In this document: positions 1 to 5,264 of the stretch, one piece after another
Position numbering within the stretch: position 1 is the stretch's first letter
Layout: every line of letters begins with the position of its first letter
Assembly (NCBI GenBank): GCA_946482385.1
Contig: CAMLRI010000060.1
Span: forward strand, 1-8,663
Direction of reading: 5' to 3'
Source of the DNA: an uncultured Cellvibrio sp.
GTDB lineage: Bacteria > Pseudomonadota > Gammaproteobacteria > Pseudomonadales > Cellvibrionaceae
DNA length: 8,663 nt
The notes under the pieces: model-generated
Told to the model about the DNA's origin: nothing
Seen by the model: only the letters and a program-made list of their open reading frames with translations
Databases searched by the model: none
Translations under genes and position numbers: made by a program

Positions 1-289
1 CACCGGCGCGGTCAATTTGCACACCGGGAACACGCTGCAATGAGTCAGCAACGTTTTGGTCGGGCATTTTGCCGATGTCGTCAGCAGTAATGGCTTCAAC
101 GATCTGGCTGGAATTGCGTTTGATATCAACTGAGCGCTCAAGCGCACTGCGAATACCCGTTACCACCACTTCTTCTACGGATGACTCGCTTTGGCTTTGC
201 GCATAACCGGGGCTACTTAAACCGGCAACGGCTGCCGATGCAACCGCAGTTGCCAGCAGTTTCTTTTTAAAGCTTATCGTTTTGTACAT
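1..289 (-). CDS. TonB-dependent outer-membrane receptor, N-terminal part (runs off the window)
   Basis: Only the first 96 codons are present; the gene continues past position 1. Residues 1-30 form a signal peptide: a lysine-rich start (MYKTISFKKK), an alanine/valine-rich core, and likely cleavage after GYA at 30. A TonB-box-like stretch VEEVVVTG (38-45) follows. Then comes the start of the plug domain, with IRSAL, IVEAITADDIGKMPD and a DSLQRVPGVQIDR block typical of TonB-dependent receptors. Such proteins sit in the outer membrane and import large or scarce substrates using TonB energy. The phrasing of the plug resembles the large receptor subfamily common in Caulobacter, Xanthomonas and Cellvibrio, often used for saccharides. 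Substrate cannot be told from this fragment. The start ATG (289-287) has a good Shine-Dalgarno AGGAG 6 nt upstream. An upstream LacI-type operator points to sugar-responsive control. The family call is secure; the sugar role is inferred. Confidence 0.9.
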   Translation of the reverse strand, partial: MYKTISFKKKLLATAVASAAVAGLSSPGYAQSQSESSVEEVVVTGIRSALERSVDIKRNSSQIVEAITADDIGKMPDQNVADSLQRVPGVQIDRAG

Positions 290-478
290 GGAGCTCTCCT
301 TTATTATCGTCAGGATTTATTTTTCCGGTACACATGCCTGAGCTTCGTCTTGGCAGACCGAGATTCAGACTGTTTGCCCACCTTGCGATGGTGATGAACC
401 GCGCCGGGAGGCTGTTTATTGGTATCCCCCGACCCCAATCCCGGTTGTGACCGCACCAACCCAGGACAGGTGAAGATA

Positions 479-507
479 AAATTACTCCCTTGTGACAGCG
501 CTGTCAA
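479..507 (-). promoter_or_regulatory. Sigma70-like promoter of the TonB receptor gene
   Basis: On the minus strand a perfect -35 box TTGACA (507-502) is followed by a 17-nt spacer and TAATTT (484-479), a -10 matching consensus at 3 of 6 positions. The predicted transcript start is near 472. The -35 hexamer lies inside the LacI-type palindrome at 493-506, so a bound repressor would block RNA polymerase. The -35 and spacing are strong; the -10 is weak. Confidence 0.55.
493..506. promoter_or_regulatory. LacI-family operator (perfect 14-bp palindrome)
   Basis: TGACAGCGCTGTCA is a perfect palindrome centred on CG, the hallmark of operators bound by LacI-family repressors, whose hinge helices insert at the central CpG. 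It overlaps the -35 box of the only promoter-like element upstream of the TonB receptor gene, the position expected for repression by blocking polymerase. Such operators commonly govern sugar-uptake receptors in this type of bacterium. The cognate repressor is not in the window. Confidence 0.75.
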
Positions 508-570
508 TTGCCAATAAAACGATTTTAGCGAAAGGGATATACTATTTTTCGCGCCAAAATTTAGTCATAT

Positions 571-607
571 AAATCACTCAAAGTGATTTGAAAATCGAGA
601 GTGATTT
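571..607. repeat. Three copies of AGTGATTT (one inverted, two direct)
   Basis: AAATCACT (571-578) and AGTGATTT (582-589) form a perfect 8-bp inverted repeat with a 3-nt loop. A second direct AGTGATTT lies at 600-607 and runs into the ung stop codon. The hairpin lies just past the end of ung, but it is AT-rich and lacks a clean U tract, so it would be a poor intrinsic terminator. It is also 65-105 bp upstream of the -35 box of the TonB receptor, where an activator could bind. Function is unknown. Confidence 0.5.
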
Positions 608-1292
608 ATAGCGTCCAGTTGATGGGAGTGCGGTTATGCGCAGCTAAGTAGTTGTTTGCCTTGGAGAAATGGCCACAACCCAAAAAACCGCGATAAGCCG
701 ATAGGGGGGACGGATGGGGTGCGGTTAGCACCAGGTGTTTGTTGCGGTTAATAAATGCGCCCTTTTTTTGGGCATAACTACCCCAGAGCATAAAGACGAC
801 ATGTTCACACTGCTCGTTGACACACTGGATTGCGCGATCAGTAAAGGTTTCCCAGCCGCGCCCCTGGTGGGCGCCAGCGCGCGCCTGTTCAACGGTGAGG
901 GTAGCGTTAAGCAGCAATACGCCCTGGTCAGCCCAGGCTTGCAGGCAGCCGTGGTTGGGCGGTGCTATTGCCAGGTCGCGCTCCAGTTCCTTAAACATAT
1001 TTTGCAGGGATGGTGGTGCCGGCACACCGGGTTGCACCGAGAAGCACAGGCCATGGGCCTGGTTGGGGCCGTGATAGGGATCCTGGCCAAGAATAACGAC
1101 TTTTACCTGATCCAGCGGCGTGCTGTTGAAGGCATTGAAGATCAGCGGTGAGGGCGGGTAGATCACCTTGCCCTGCTGCTTTTCCGCCAGCAAAAAAGCG
1201 CGCAATTGCTGCATATAAGGCTGATCAAATTCAGGCTGAATATGGGCCAGCCAACTGGGGTGAAGATCAATTTTTTTTGCTTTGGCCGACAT
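606..1292 (-). CDS. ung: Uracil-DNA glycosylase, family 1
   Basis: Removes uracil from DNA, from cytosine deamination or dUMP incorporation, as the first step of base excision repair in the cytoplasm. The 228-residue length is normal for the family. Visible motifs are the catalytic water-activating loop GQDPYHG with Asp71, the uracil-stacking Phe84 in GLCFSV, the uracil-reading Asn130 in LLLNATLTV, and the minor-groove intercalation loop [11 protein letters not shown] with His193. The carboxyl end INWTL is also typical. The frame is open to a GTG at 1298, but AGGAGG abuts that codon (1304-1299), while it sits 6 nt before ATG at 1292, so 1292 is chosen. A terminator separates ung from the upstream peroxiredoxin gene, so it should have its own promoter; I see only weak candidates. 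No key residue is missing. Confidence 0.97.
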   Translation of the reverse strand: MSAKAKKIDLHPSWLAHIQPEFDQPYMQQLRAFLLAEKQQGKVIYPPSPLIFNAFNSTPLDQVKVVILGQDPYHGPNQAHGLCFSVQPGVPAPPSLQNMFKELERDLAIAPPNHGCLQAWADQGVLLLNATLTVEQARAGAHQGRGWETFTDRAIQCVNEQCEHVVFMLWGSYAQKKGAFINRNKHLVLTAPHPSPLSAYRGFLGCGHFSKANNYLAAHNRTPINWTL

Positions 1293-1353
1293 TGGCACCC
1301 TCCTCTTGTTGGCGGCTTAGCCTGCAACAGCCTGTAGCTTTGCAGCGAAAAAC

Positions 1354-1381
1354 AAAAAGCCCGGCATAGGCCGGGCTTTTT
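1354..1381. terminator. Rho-independent terminator between the peroxiredoxin gene and ung
   Basis: A perfect 12-bp stem (AAAAAGCCCGGC paired with GCCGGGCTTTTT) closes a 4-nt loop ATAG. On the minus strand the stem ends in TTTTT and continues GTTTTTCG, an excellent terminator for the peroxiredoxin transcript, whose stop is 57 nt upstream. The A/T flanks are symmetric, so it should also work on the plus strand. Confidence 0.92.
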
Positions 1382-1438
1382 ACAAGACTGGCGTTTAAAA
1401 GTAAAACGCCCCTGCCTTGGTTAATAGCGCTTGCGCTA

Positions 1439-2041
1439 TTACAGCTTGTCAGCGTGCTCAGAGAGGTACTTGGCAACACCTTCAGGTGATGCATCCATAC
1501 CCTTGTCACCGTCTTTCCAGCCTGCCGGGCACACTTCGCCGTGTTGCTCGTGGAAAATCAGCGCGTCAACGGTGCGAATGGTTTCGTCGATGTTGCGGCC
1601 GATGGGCAGGTCGTTAACGATTTGCGAACGCACTACGCCCTGCTCGTCGATGATGAAAGTGCCGCGGAAAGCAACGCCGTCATCGGATTCTACGTCGTAG
1701 GCCTTGGCGATATCGTGCTTAACATCGGCTACCAGGGTGTAGCGAACCGGACCAATACCGCCCTCGTTCACCGGGGTGTTACGCCAGGCGTTGTGGGTGA
1801 ATTGGGAGTCGATAGACACGCCAATCACTTCCACATTGCGCTTTTTGAATTCCTCTACACGGCGATCAAACGCCAGGAGTTCAGAGGGGCATACAAAGGT
1901 GAAGTCCAGTGGGTAGAAGAAAACTACGGCTTTTTTGCCTTTGGTCGCCGCTGCGAAGTTGTAACCGTCAACGATTTCGCCACTGGCCAATACCGCTGCA
2001 GCGGTGAAATCCGGTGCTTTTTTACCAACTAATACGCCCAT
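1439..2041 (-). CDS. Typical 2-Cys peroxiredoxin (AhpC/Prx1 group)
   Basis: Reduces hydrogen peroxide, organic peroxides and peroxynitrite with a thiol, usually recycled by thioredoxin or AhpF. The 200-residue protein has the peroxidatic Cys51 in DFTFVCPSE with the upstream FFYPLDFTF strand, the conserved W86-R87, and the resolving Cys171 in HGEVCPAGW, the spacing expected for obligate homodimers of the Prx1 type. GGIG (94-97) matches one of the two motifs linked to over-oxidation sensitivity; the other, YF near the end, reads YL (192-193). The frame extends 12 codons further up, but AGGAG lies 7 nt before ATG 2041 and the homologous start is MGVLVGKKAPDF, so 2041 is used. No ahpF-like reductase gene is adjacent. 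It is monocistronic, closed by the terminator at 1354-1381, and an OxyR-like element lies upstream. Whether ahpC or prx is the better name cannot be settled here. Confidence 0.95.
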   Translation of the reverse strand: MGVLVGKKAPDFTAAAVLASGEIVDGYNFAAATKGKKAVVFFYPLDFTFVCPSELLAFDRRVEEFKKRNVEVIGVSIDSQFTHNAWRNTPVNEGGIGPVRYTLVADVKHDIAKAYDVESDDGVAFRGTFIIDEQGVVRSQIVNDLPIGRNIDETIRTVDALIFHEQHGEVCPAGWKDGDKGMDASPEGVAKYLSEHADKL

Positions 2042-2381
2042 TTCAATGCTCCTGTGTAGATTGGTGGGTTTGTGCAAGGTTTGGCCAGCTGACCTGCGCC
2101 CCGGAGGGTTACACAGATGACAGTTTTATGGCCATGTATTGATCGCCTAAAGGCTATTAATAGTGCGCCGCTATGATACACAGCCTCCCCCATCTGTCCC
2201 ATAGTTTTTCTATATGGCTATCCGGCGTTGCGGCTATGAATTGTCTAATGCCAAACGCTATTTAGGGATCTACACTAAACACCAGTTCGAATAATCATAA
2301 AATCGCTGCGTGGCTTTCCTGATCAACCAGGGCCTAGTGTTACCGGGTTACAGGGCGCAGCAAGGCAATTGGGGACGGTTT
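2042..2381. other. Divergent intergenic region between peroxiredoxin and exported-protein genes
   Basis: No gene is convincing here. It must contain divergent control signals. I see an OxyR-like ATAG-N7-CTAT element (2160-2174), a cluster of CTAT tetramers (2154, 2171, 2210, 2219, 2234, 2258), a GGCTAT direct repeat at 2217 and 2232, and ATAG-N5-CTAT at 2201-2213. For the peroxiredoxin gene a weak -10 candidate (CATAAA, 2130-2125, minus) lies about 90 bp before the ATG. For the rightward gene the AT-rich stretch 2290-2303 could contain a -10 but no good -35 pairs with it. The GTG-initiated extension of the rightward frame (2310-2381) is judged non-coding. Confidence 0.5.
2160..2174. promoter_or_regulatory. 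OxyR-like half-site upstream of the peroxiredoxin gene
   Basis: ATAG-N7-CTAT is an exact match to the core of one OxyR dimer site (full sites carry two such units 22 bp apart). The second unit, expected at 2138-2152 toward the gene, is poor (ATTG and AAAG). The element is 119-133 bp before the peroxiredoxin ATG, and about 30 bp upstream of the weak -10 at 2130-2125, a place suited to activation. OxyR control of AhpC-type genes is common; binding here is inference. Confidence 0.35.
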
Positions 2382-3296
2382 ATGCTCGCTTTTACCCGCT
2401 GGGGCCCGATGTTGTTGTTATCTGTTGCGCTGCAATCCATGGCGCAAACCGTTTTTACTCATCGCGCGCCCGAAAGCGCCAAAGATGCCCGCCCCGAGTA
2501 CGAGGTGCAGCTGCTGCGCCTGGCGCTGGACAAAACCCTGGACGAGTACGGCCCCTATCGCCTGGAGCCTTCACCGCCGATCAATGTGATGCGCAGTATT
2601 TTCAGCATTCGCCAGAACAGCTTCCCCAACTTCTTTTTTAGCCTGGGTTACGAAGAAAAATACCTGGCGCACCCGGAGATGGCCTACATCCCCTTCCCTA
2701 TTGATTTGGGCGCCTTGAGTTATCGCACCTGTTTTGTATCCGCACGCAAACAGGCCGAGGTCGCCCAAGTGAAGGACATGGATGGCCTGCGCCAGTTCTC
2801 CCACGGCCAGGGGCGCGCCTGGGTAGATGCGCGCATCCTGAAGCTCAATGGCTTTCGCGTATCCGAGGTGGACAACTACGAACAGCTGTTCCGCATGACG
2901 GCGGCCAATCGCTTTGATTTATTTTGCCGCGGTATCAATGAAATCCTGCACGAACACCAGCAGCACCAGGATTTAAAGAGCTTGGCCTACGACCGCCACC
3001 TGCTGCTCTACTACCCAATGCCGATCTTTTTTTATACCAATAGCAACAACCACGAGGCCATAGCGCGGGTTACCAAAGGCCTGCACAAGGCGTTTGCCGA
3101 TGGCTCGCTCAAGGCGCTGTGGGCCGAGCACCACCAGGCCAGTGTGGATTTCGCCGGGCTGCAGCAGCGCCTGTTCTTTCGCCTGGATAACCCGCTGATT
3201 AAATCCCTGGATAACGGCTACGAAAGGTTCAACTTCCTGCCCATGCCGCAAACCCCTGCCAACCCTGTACCCGCCGGGCAGCTACTCACCCCCTGA
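2382..3296 (+). CDS. Exported protein resembling a family 3 (periplasmic) solute-binding protein
   Basis: The 304-residue protein begins with a signal peptide (MLAFTRWGPMLLLSVALQSM, likely cut after Ala21), so it should act in the periplasm. The mature part resembles type 2 periplasmic-binding-fold proteins: an RLALDKTLDEYGPYRL opening, then a central domain and a helical carboxyl end (KGLHKAFADGSLKALW) like the closing helices of that fold. Two cysteines (117 and 182) could form a disulfide. No permease or ATPase genes adjoin it, so a transport role is not supported by context; many orphan relatives act as sensors or have unknown roles. The frame is open back to a GTG at 2310, but only ATG 2382 puts the signal peptide at the amino end, with GGGGA 6 nt upstream. 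The family call rests on general resemblance without a clear signature motif, so it is tentative; ligand unknown. Confidence 0.75.
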   Translation: MLAFTRWGPMLLLSVALQSMAQTVFTHRAPESAKDARPEYEVQLLRLALDKTLDEYGPYRLEPSPPINVMRSIFSIRQNSFPNFFFSLGYEEKYLAHPEMAYIPFPIDLGALSYRTCFVSARKQAEVAQVKDMDGLRQFSHGQGRAWVDARILKLNGFRVSEVDNYEQLFRMTAANRFDLFCRGINEILHEHQQHQDLKSLAYDRHLLLYYPMPIFFYTNSNNHEAIARVTKGLHKAFADGSLKALWAEHHQASVDFAGLQQRLFFRLDNPLIKSLDNGYERFNFLPMPQTPANPVPAGQLLTP

Positions 3297-3406
3297 TAGA
3301 GTGCCCCTACCCAACCCGCCAACCCAGCTATTTGGCTGGCGCCGGACTTCTGCCCGGTTATTGCCCCCGTTGATTGAATATCGAGCTTTCAATAAATTTT
3401 TCACAA

Positions 3407-3435
3407 TTGAAATAACTTCTCATTAGCATTAGTAT
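3407..3435 (+). promoter_or_regulatory. Sigma70-like promoter of bfd
   Basis: TTGAAA (3407-3412, 5 of 6 to the -35 consensus) is followed after exactly 17 nt by TAGTAT (3430-3435, 4 of 6 to the -10). The predicted start is near 3442, giving a leader of about 95 nt before the bfd ATG at 3537. The Fur-like box falls between the two elements. Confidence 0.6.
3409..3427. promoter_or_regulatory. Fur-like box in the bfd promoter
   Basis: The 19 bp GAAATAACTTCTCATTAGC match the classical Fur consensus at 11 of 19 positions, mostly in the right half (TCATTA). The box occupies the promoter spacer, ideal for iron-dependent repression. Known biology agrees: bfd is induced by iron starvation in several gammaproteobacteria. 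The box also sits within a wider inverted repeat TGAAATA (3408-3414) and TATTTCA (3433-3439). The match is borderline, so the call relies on its position and the gene it serves. Confidence 0.45.
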
Positions 3436-3442
3436 TTCACTA

Positions 3443-3465
3443 TCAATCAAGTGATCCTTGATTGA
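3443..3465 (+). repeat. Perfect 9-bp inverted repeat at the start of the bfd leader
   Basis: TCAATCAAG (3443-3451) and CTTGATTGA (3457-3465) are exact reverse complements around TGATC. The element begins about one base after the predicted bfd transcript start, so it would be a hairpin at the very 5' end of the mRNA, or a protein-binding dyad just downstream of the promoter. A further copy of TTGATTGA lies at 3370-3377, upstream of the promoter. It lacks a U tract and is not a terminator. Confidence 0.65.
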
Positions 3466-3536
3466 GGTCGCCAAAGCGGTCTGTGCAAAATTGCCAGCGG
3501 CCGCGAACGATTCGGGAAACAAAGACGCGAGAAGTT

Positions 3537-3746
3537 ATGTACATCTGCCTGTGCAAAGCGGTCACCGACCGTCAAATCAAAGCCGCTATCGACCAGGGAG
3601 CCTGCTCCCTGGGCAAACTGCGCAAAACCCTGGGCGTTGCCAGCCAATGCGGCAAATGCTCGGTCAGCGCGCGCGAGCTGCTGCAGGAATGCCAAAGCCA
3701 AACGCCGGAGATCAACGGCCTCCCCCAGTATTACGCACTCGCCTAA
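3537..3746 (+). CDS. bfd: Bacterioferritin-associated ferredoxin
   Basis: A 69-residue [2Fe-2S] protein that docks on bacterioferritin and passes electrons through its heme to reduce stored iron, releasing Fe2+ to the cytosol. All four cluster ligands are present with the diagnostic Bfd spacing: Cys4 and Cys6 (YICLC) and Cys38 and Cys41 (QCGKC). The rest of the fold (VTDRQIKAAI, SLGKLRKTLGVASQCGKC) is typical. The frame is open back to 3462, but ATG 3537 puts MYICLC at the amino end as in all family members; its Shine-Dalgarno (GAGAAG) is weak and close. The likely partner bfr lies 162 bp downstream on the same strand. The promoter with a Fur-like box suggests expression under iron shortage, fitting iron release. 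Function is secure from the cysteine pattern and neighbour; regulation is inferred. Confidence 0.95.
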   Translation: MYICLCKAVTDRQIKAAIDQGACSLGKLRKTLGVASQCGKCSVSARELLQECQSQTPEINGLPQYYALA

Positions 3747-3836
3747 CAGCTGCCAAACACTCCCAAAGCGCAATTACACGCATTCACCCCTGAGAAGCAT
3801 TGCCTTTAATATCAATAACTTAGCAAAAGCCTCGAC

Positions 3837-3878
3837 TTGACAGCCAAGCCTTGGGCGCCCACACTTTTGCGATAAATT
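3837..3878 (+). promoter_or_regulatory. Possible separate promoter region of bfr
   Basis: A perfect -35 box TTGACA occurs at 3837-3842, but 17 nt later there is only CACACT (3 of 6). Alternatively TTGGGC (3851-3856) pairs across 16 nt with TAAATT (3873-3878, 4 of 6), preceded by TTTTGCGATA, which resembles an extended -10. A 10-bp palindrome TGGGCGCCCA (3852-3861) lies between. One of these probably starts bfr transcription; which one cannot be decided by eye. Confidence 0.35.
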
Positions 3879-3908
3879 CGCACACGTCTAACGCACCAGG
3901 AGGCCCCC

Positions 3909-4385
3909 ATGAAAGGTGATGCAAAGGTGATTGCTGTTTTAAACAAGGTGCTGGCCAATGAGCTAGTGGCTATCAACCAGTATTTTTTGCATGCCCGCAT
4001 GTACAAAAACTGGGGCTTAAAAGAGTTGGCCGACCACGAATACCACGAATCCATCGACGAAATGAAACATGCGGATGCCCTGATTGAACGCATCCTGTTT
4101 TTGGAGGGGCTGCCCAACCTGCAAGACCTGGGCAAGCTGCACATAGGTGAAGATACCGAAGAGATCCTCAAATCCGACTTAAAGCTAGAACTTAAGGCAC
4201 TGCCGGATTTACGCGAGGGGATTATTTTGTGTGAGCACCTGAAGGACTTTGTCAGCCGCGACCTGCTCAAGGCGATTTTGGAATCGGAAGAAGAACATAT
4301 CGACTGGCTGGAAACCCAGCTGAGCCTGATCGAGAAAGTGGGTATCCAGAATTATCTGCAATCCAAAATGGGGGCTATAAGCTAG
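3909..4385 (+). CDS. bfr: Bacterioferritin (heme-containing iron-storage protein)
   Basis: Forms a hollow 24-subunit shell that oxidises Fe2+ and stores it as ferric mineral in the cytoplasm. The 158-residue length equals the family norm. All di-iron ferroxidase ligands are present in four-helix-bundle order: Glu18, Glu51, His54, Glu94, Glu127 and His130. Met52 in DEMKHAD is the axial ligand for the heme shared by two subunits, so this is a true heme-binding bacterioferritin and not a plain ferritin. Tyr25 near the iron site is kept. The start ATG has an excellent AGGAGG 5 nt upstream. It lies downstream of bfd, encoding its iron-releasing partner; the 162-bp gap has promoter-like sequence, so the two can be controlled apart. 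It converges on gspB with only 24 bp between stop codons and no strong terminator visible there. Confidence 0.97.
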   Translation: MKGDAKVIAVLNKVLANELVAINQYFLHARMYKNWGLKELADHEYHESIDEMKHADALIERILFLEGLPNLQDLGKLHIGEDTEEILKSDLKLELKALPDLREGIILCEHLKDFVSRDLLKAILESEEEHIDWLETQLSLIEKVGIQNYLQSKMGAIS

Positions 4386-4409
4386 CAGCCTGCCAGGCCC
4401 CCGCGTGTT

Positions 4410-5261
4410 TTACATATTCACCCAGCCAGTGAGCGCCGGCAGCTTGAAGCGCCGGTGCTCATAGCGCAGCACCACCCCATCGGCCAGTATGTCTTCCACG
4501 ATAAACTGGCCAGATGACACCAAATTGCCAACCCCACGGGTTTCCCCATTGATCACCACACTGCTGATGCCATTGGCCAAATAATTGTGGCGCGAATAGC
4601 TGATGGTGGGGATTTGCTGCTTTTGCAGCCAGGGCAAGTCGTTGAAATAAGGCACATCGGCAATACTGCTGAGGTAGCGCGCGGGCAGTTCCGGGCGAGG
4701 CGCCAAAGTACTGCCGACAGATTCTGCAGGCTCAGGGATTACCGCGTTTGGCGCTGCAGTTTCCCCCTGGGCGCCGGCCTCGGGCCAGGCGAGTTCGGGA
4801 GTTGGCTGGGCTGGCTCCGGCTGGTAAAGCTGGGCAACCTGGGCCGGCTCGACTATGGGTTCGGCCGCCGGTGGCGCATACAGCTGCTGCACCTCGGCAG
4901 ACTGTGCCGCCGGGGCACTGGCTTGGGCCAGGGCATGCTCTGGCACTGCAACTCCGGCGGACTCTGCCCGGGTGGCGGGTTCTGCCGGTGCCTTAGGGCC
5001 AGGCGCTGGTTTGGGCTCGGCCACAGGTGCAACTACCAAGGGAGCGGCTTGCTGCACATCCCCTGCAGCCCTAGCGGAATCCATCAAATACCAGCCAACC
5101 GCTGCCAGTATGACCAGCAGCACCAATCCCAGCGCCAAAGCCCAGGGCAGCCAGGGGCGCCCGGCTTGGGGCGGCTGGTGTTGGGTGTGGATATCCGGCA
5201 CCTGTTGCTGGTGCTTGCGCTCCTGCTCCGCGCGGTTGAGTGCTTCCAGTATCAACGACAC
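4410..5261 (-). CDS. gspB: Type II secretion assembly protein GspB/ExeB
   Basis: Partner of GspA; the pair is thought to help transport or multimerise the GspD secretin through the peptidoglycan. The 283-residue protein starts with the characteristic SLILEALNRAEQER, has one membrane helix (about 37-59, WLPWALALGLVLLVILAAVG) making it a bitopic inner-membrane protein, then a long Ala/Pro/Glu-rich linker (about 62-192), and ends in the conserved periplasmic GspB domain (about 196-283: YLSSIADVPYFNDLPW, VVINGETRGVG, GVVLRYEHRRFKL). The linker contains two copies of a V-x-QLY-x-P motif, at 124-130 and 142-148. Translation starts at GTG 5261, 3 nt after the gspA stop, with a G-run serving as Shine-Dalgarno inside the end of gspA, implying coupling. 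The core gsp operon is not in the window, a common arrangement. Confidence 0.92.
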   Translation of the reverse strand: MSLILEALNRAEQERKHQQQVPDIHTQHQPPQAGRPWLPWALALGLVLLVILAAVGWYLMDSARAAGDVQQAAPLVVAPVAEPKPAPGPKAPAEPATRAESAGVAVPEHALAQASAPAAQSAEVQQLYAPPAAEPIVEPAQVAQLYQPEPAQPTPELAWPEAGAQGETAAPNAVIPEPAESVGSTLAPRPELPARYLSSIADVPYFNDLPWLQKQQIPTISYSRHNYLANGISSVVINGETRGVGNLVSSGQFIVEDILADGVVLRYEHRRFKLPALTGWVNM

Positions 5262-5264
5262 GAC

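Larger units (their letters stand above)
290..605 (-). other. Gene-free gap: control region and about 180-nt leader of the TonB receptor gene
   Basis: No convincing gene lies here. The 65-codon minus-strand frame at 310-507 has no Shine-Dalgarno signal, an uneven composition, and overlaps the predicted promoter. The gap holds, reading toward the receptor gene, the AGTGATTT repeats (571-607), the LacI-type operator and promoter (479-507), and a leader of roughly 180 nt ending in the Shine-Dalgarno site. Near the start of the leader, 443-461 can fold as an imperfect hairpin: GGTT/AACC, a bulged G, then GTG/CAC around a CGGT loop. I recognise no riboswitch in it. Confidence 0.6.

Noticed and set aside
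310..507. 65-codon minus-strand frame between ung and the TonB receptor gene
   Set aside because: No Shine-Dalgarno, biased low-sense composition, and it begins inside the predicted operator and promoter; best read as leader sequence.
735..1151. 138-codon plus-strand frame opposite ung
   Set aside because: Antisense shadow of a clearly coding gene; its translation has no recognisable family.
1541..2032. 163-codon plus-strand frame opposite the peroxiredoxin gene
   Set aside because: Antisense shadow produced by the codon bias of the real gene, without a good ribosome-binding site.
3324..3339. CCAGC/GGCTGG hairpin after the exported-protein gene
   Set aside because: Five base pairs with no following U tract; not enough to call a terminator.
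3812..4270. 152-codon minus-strand frame opposite bfr
   Set aside because: Serine/arginine-rich antisense translation of the bacterioferritin gene, typical of a shadow frame.
4388..4398. GCCTGCCAGGC palindrome between bfr and gspB as a shared terminator
   Set aside because: Only a 4-bp stem with a 3-nt loop is possible and there is no U tract on either side.
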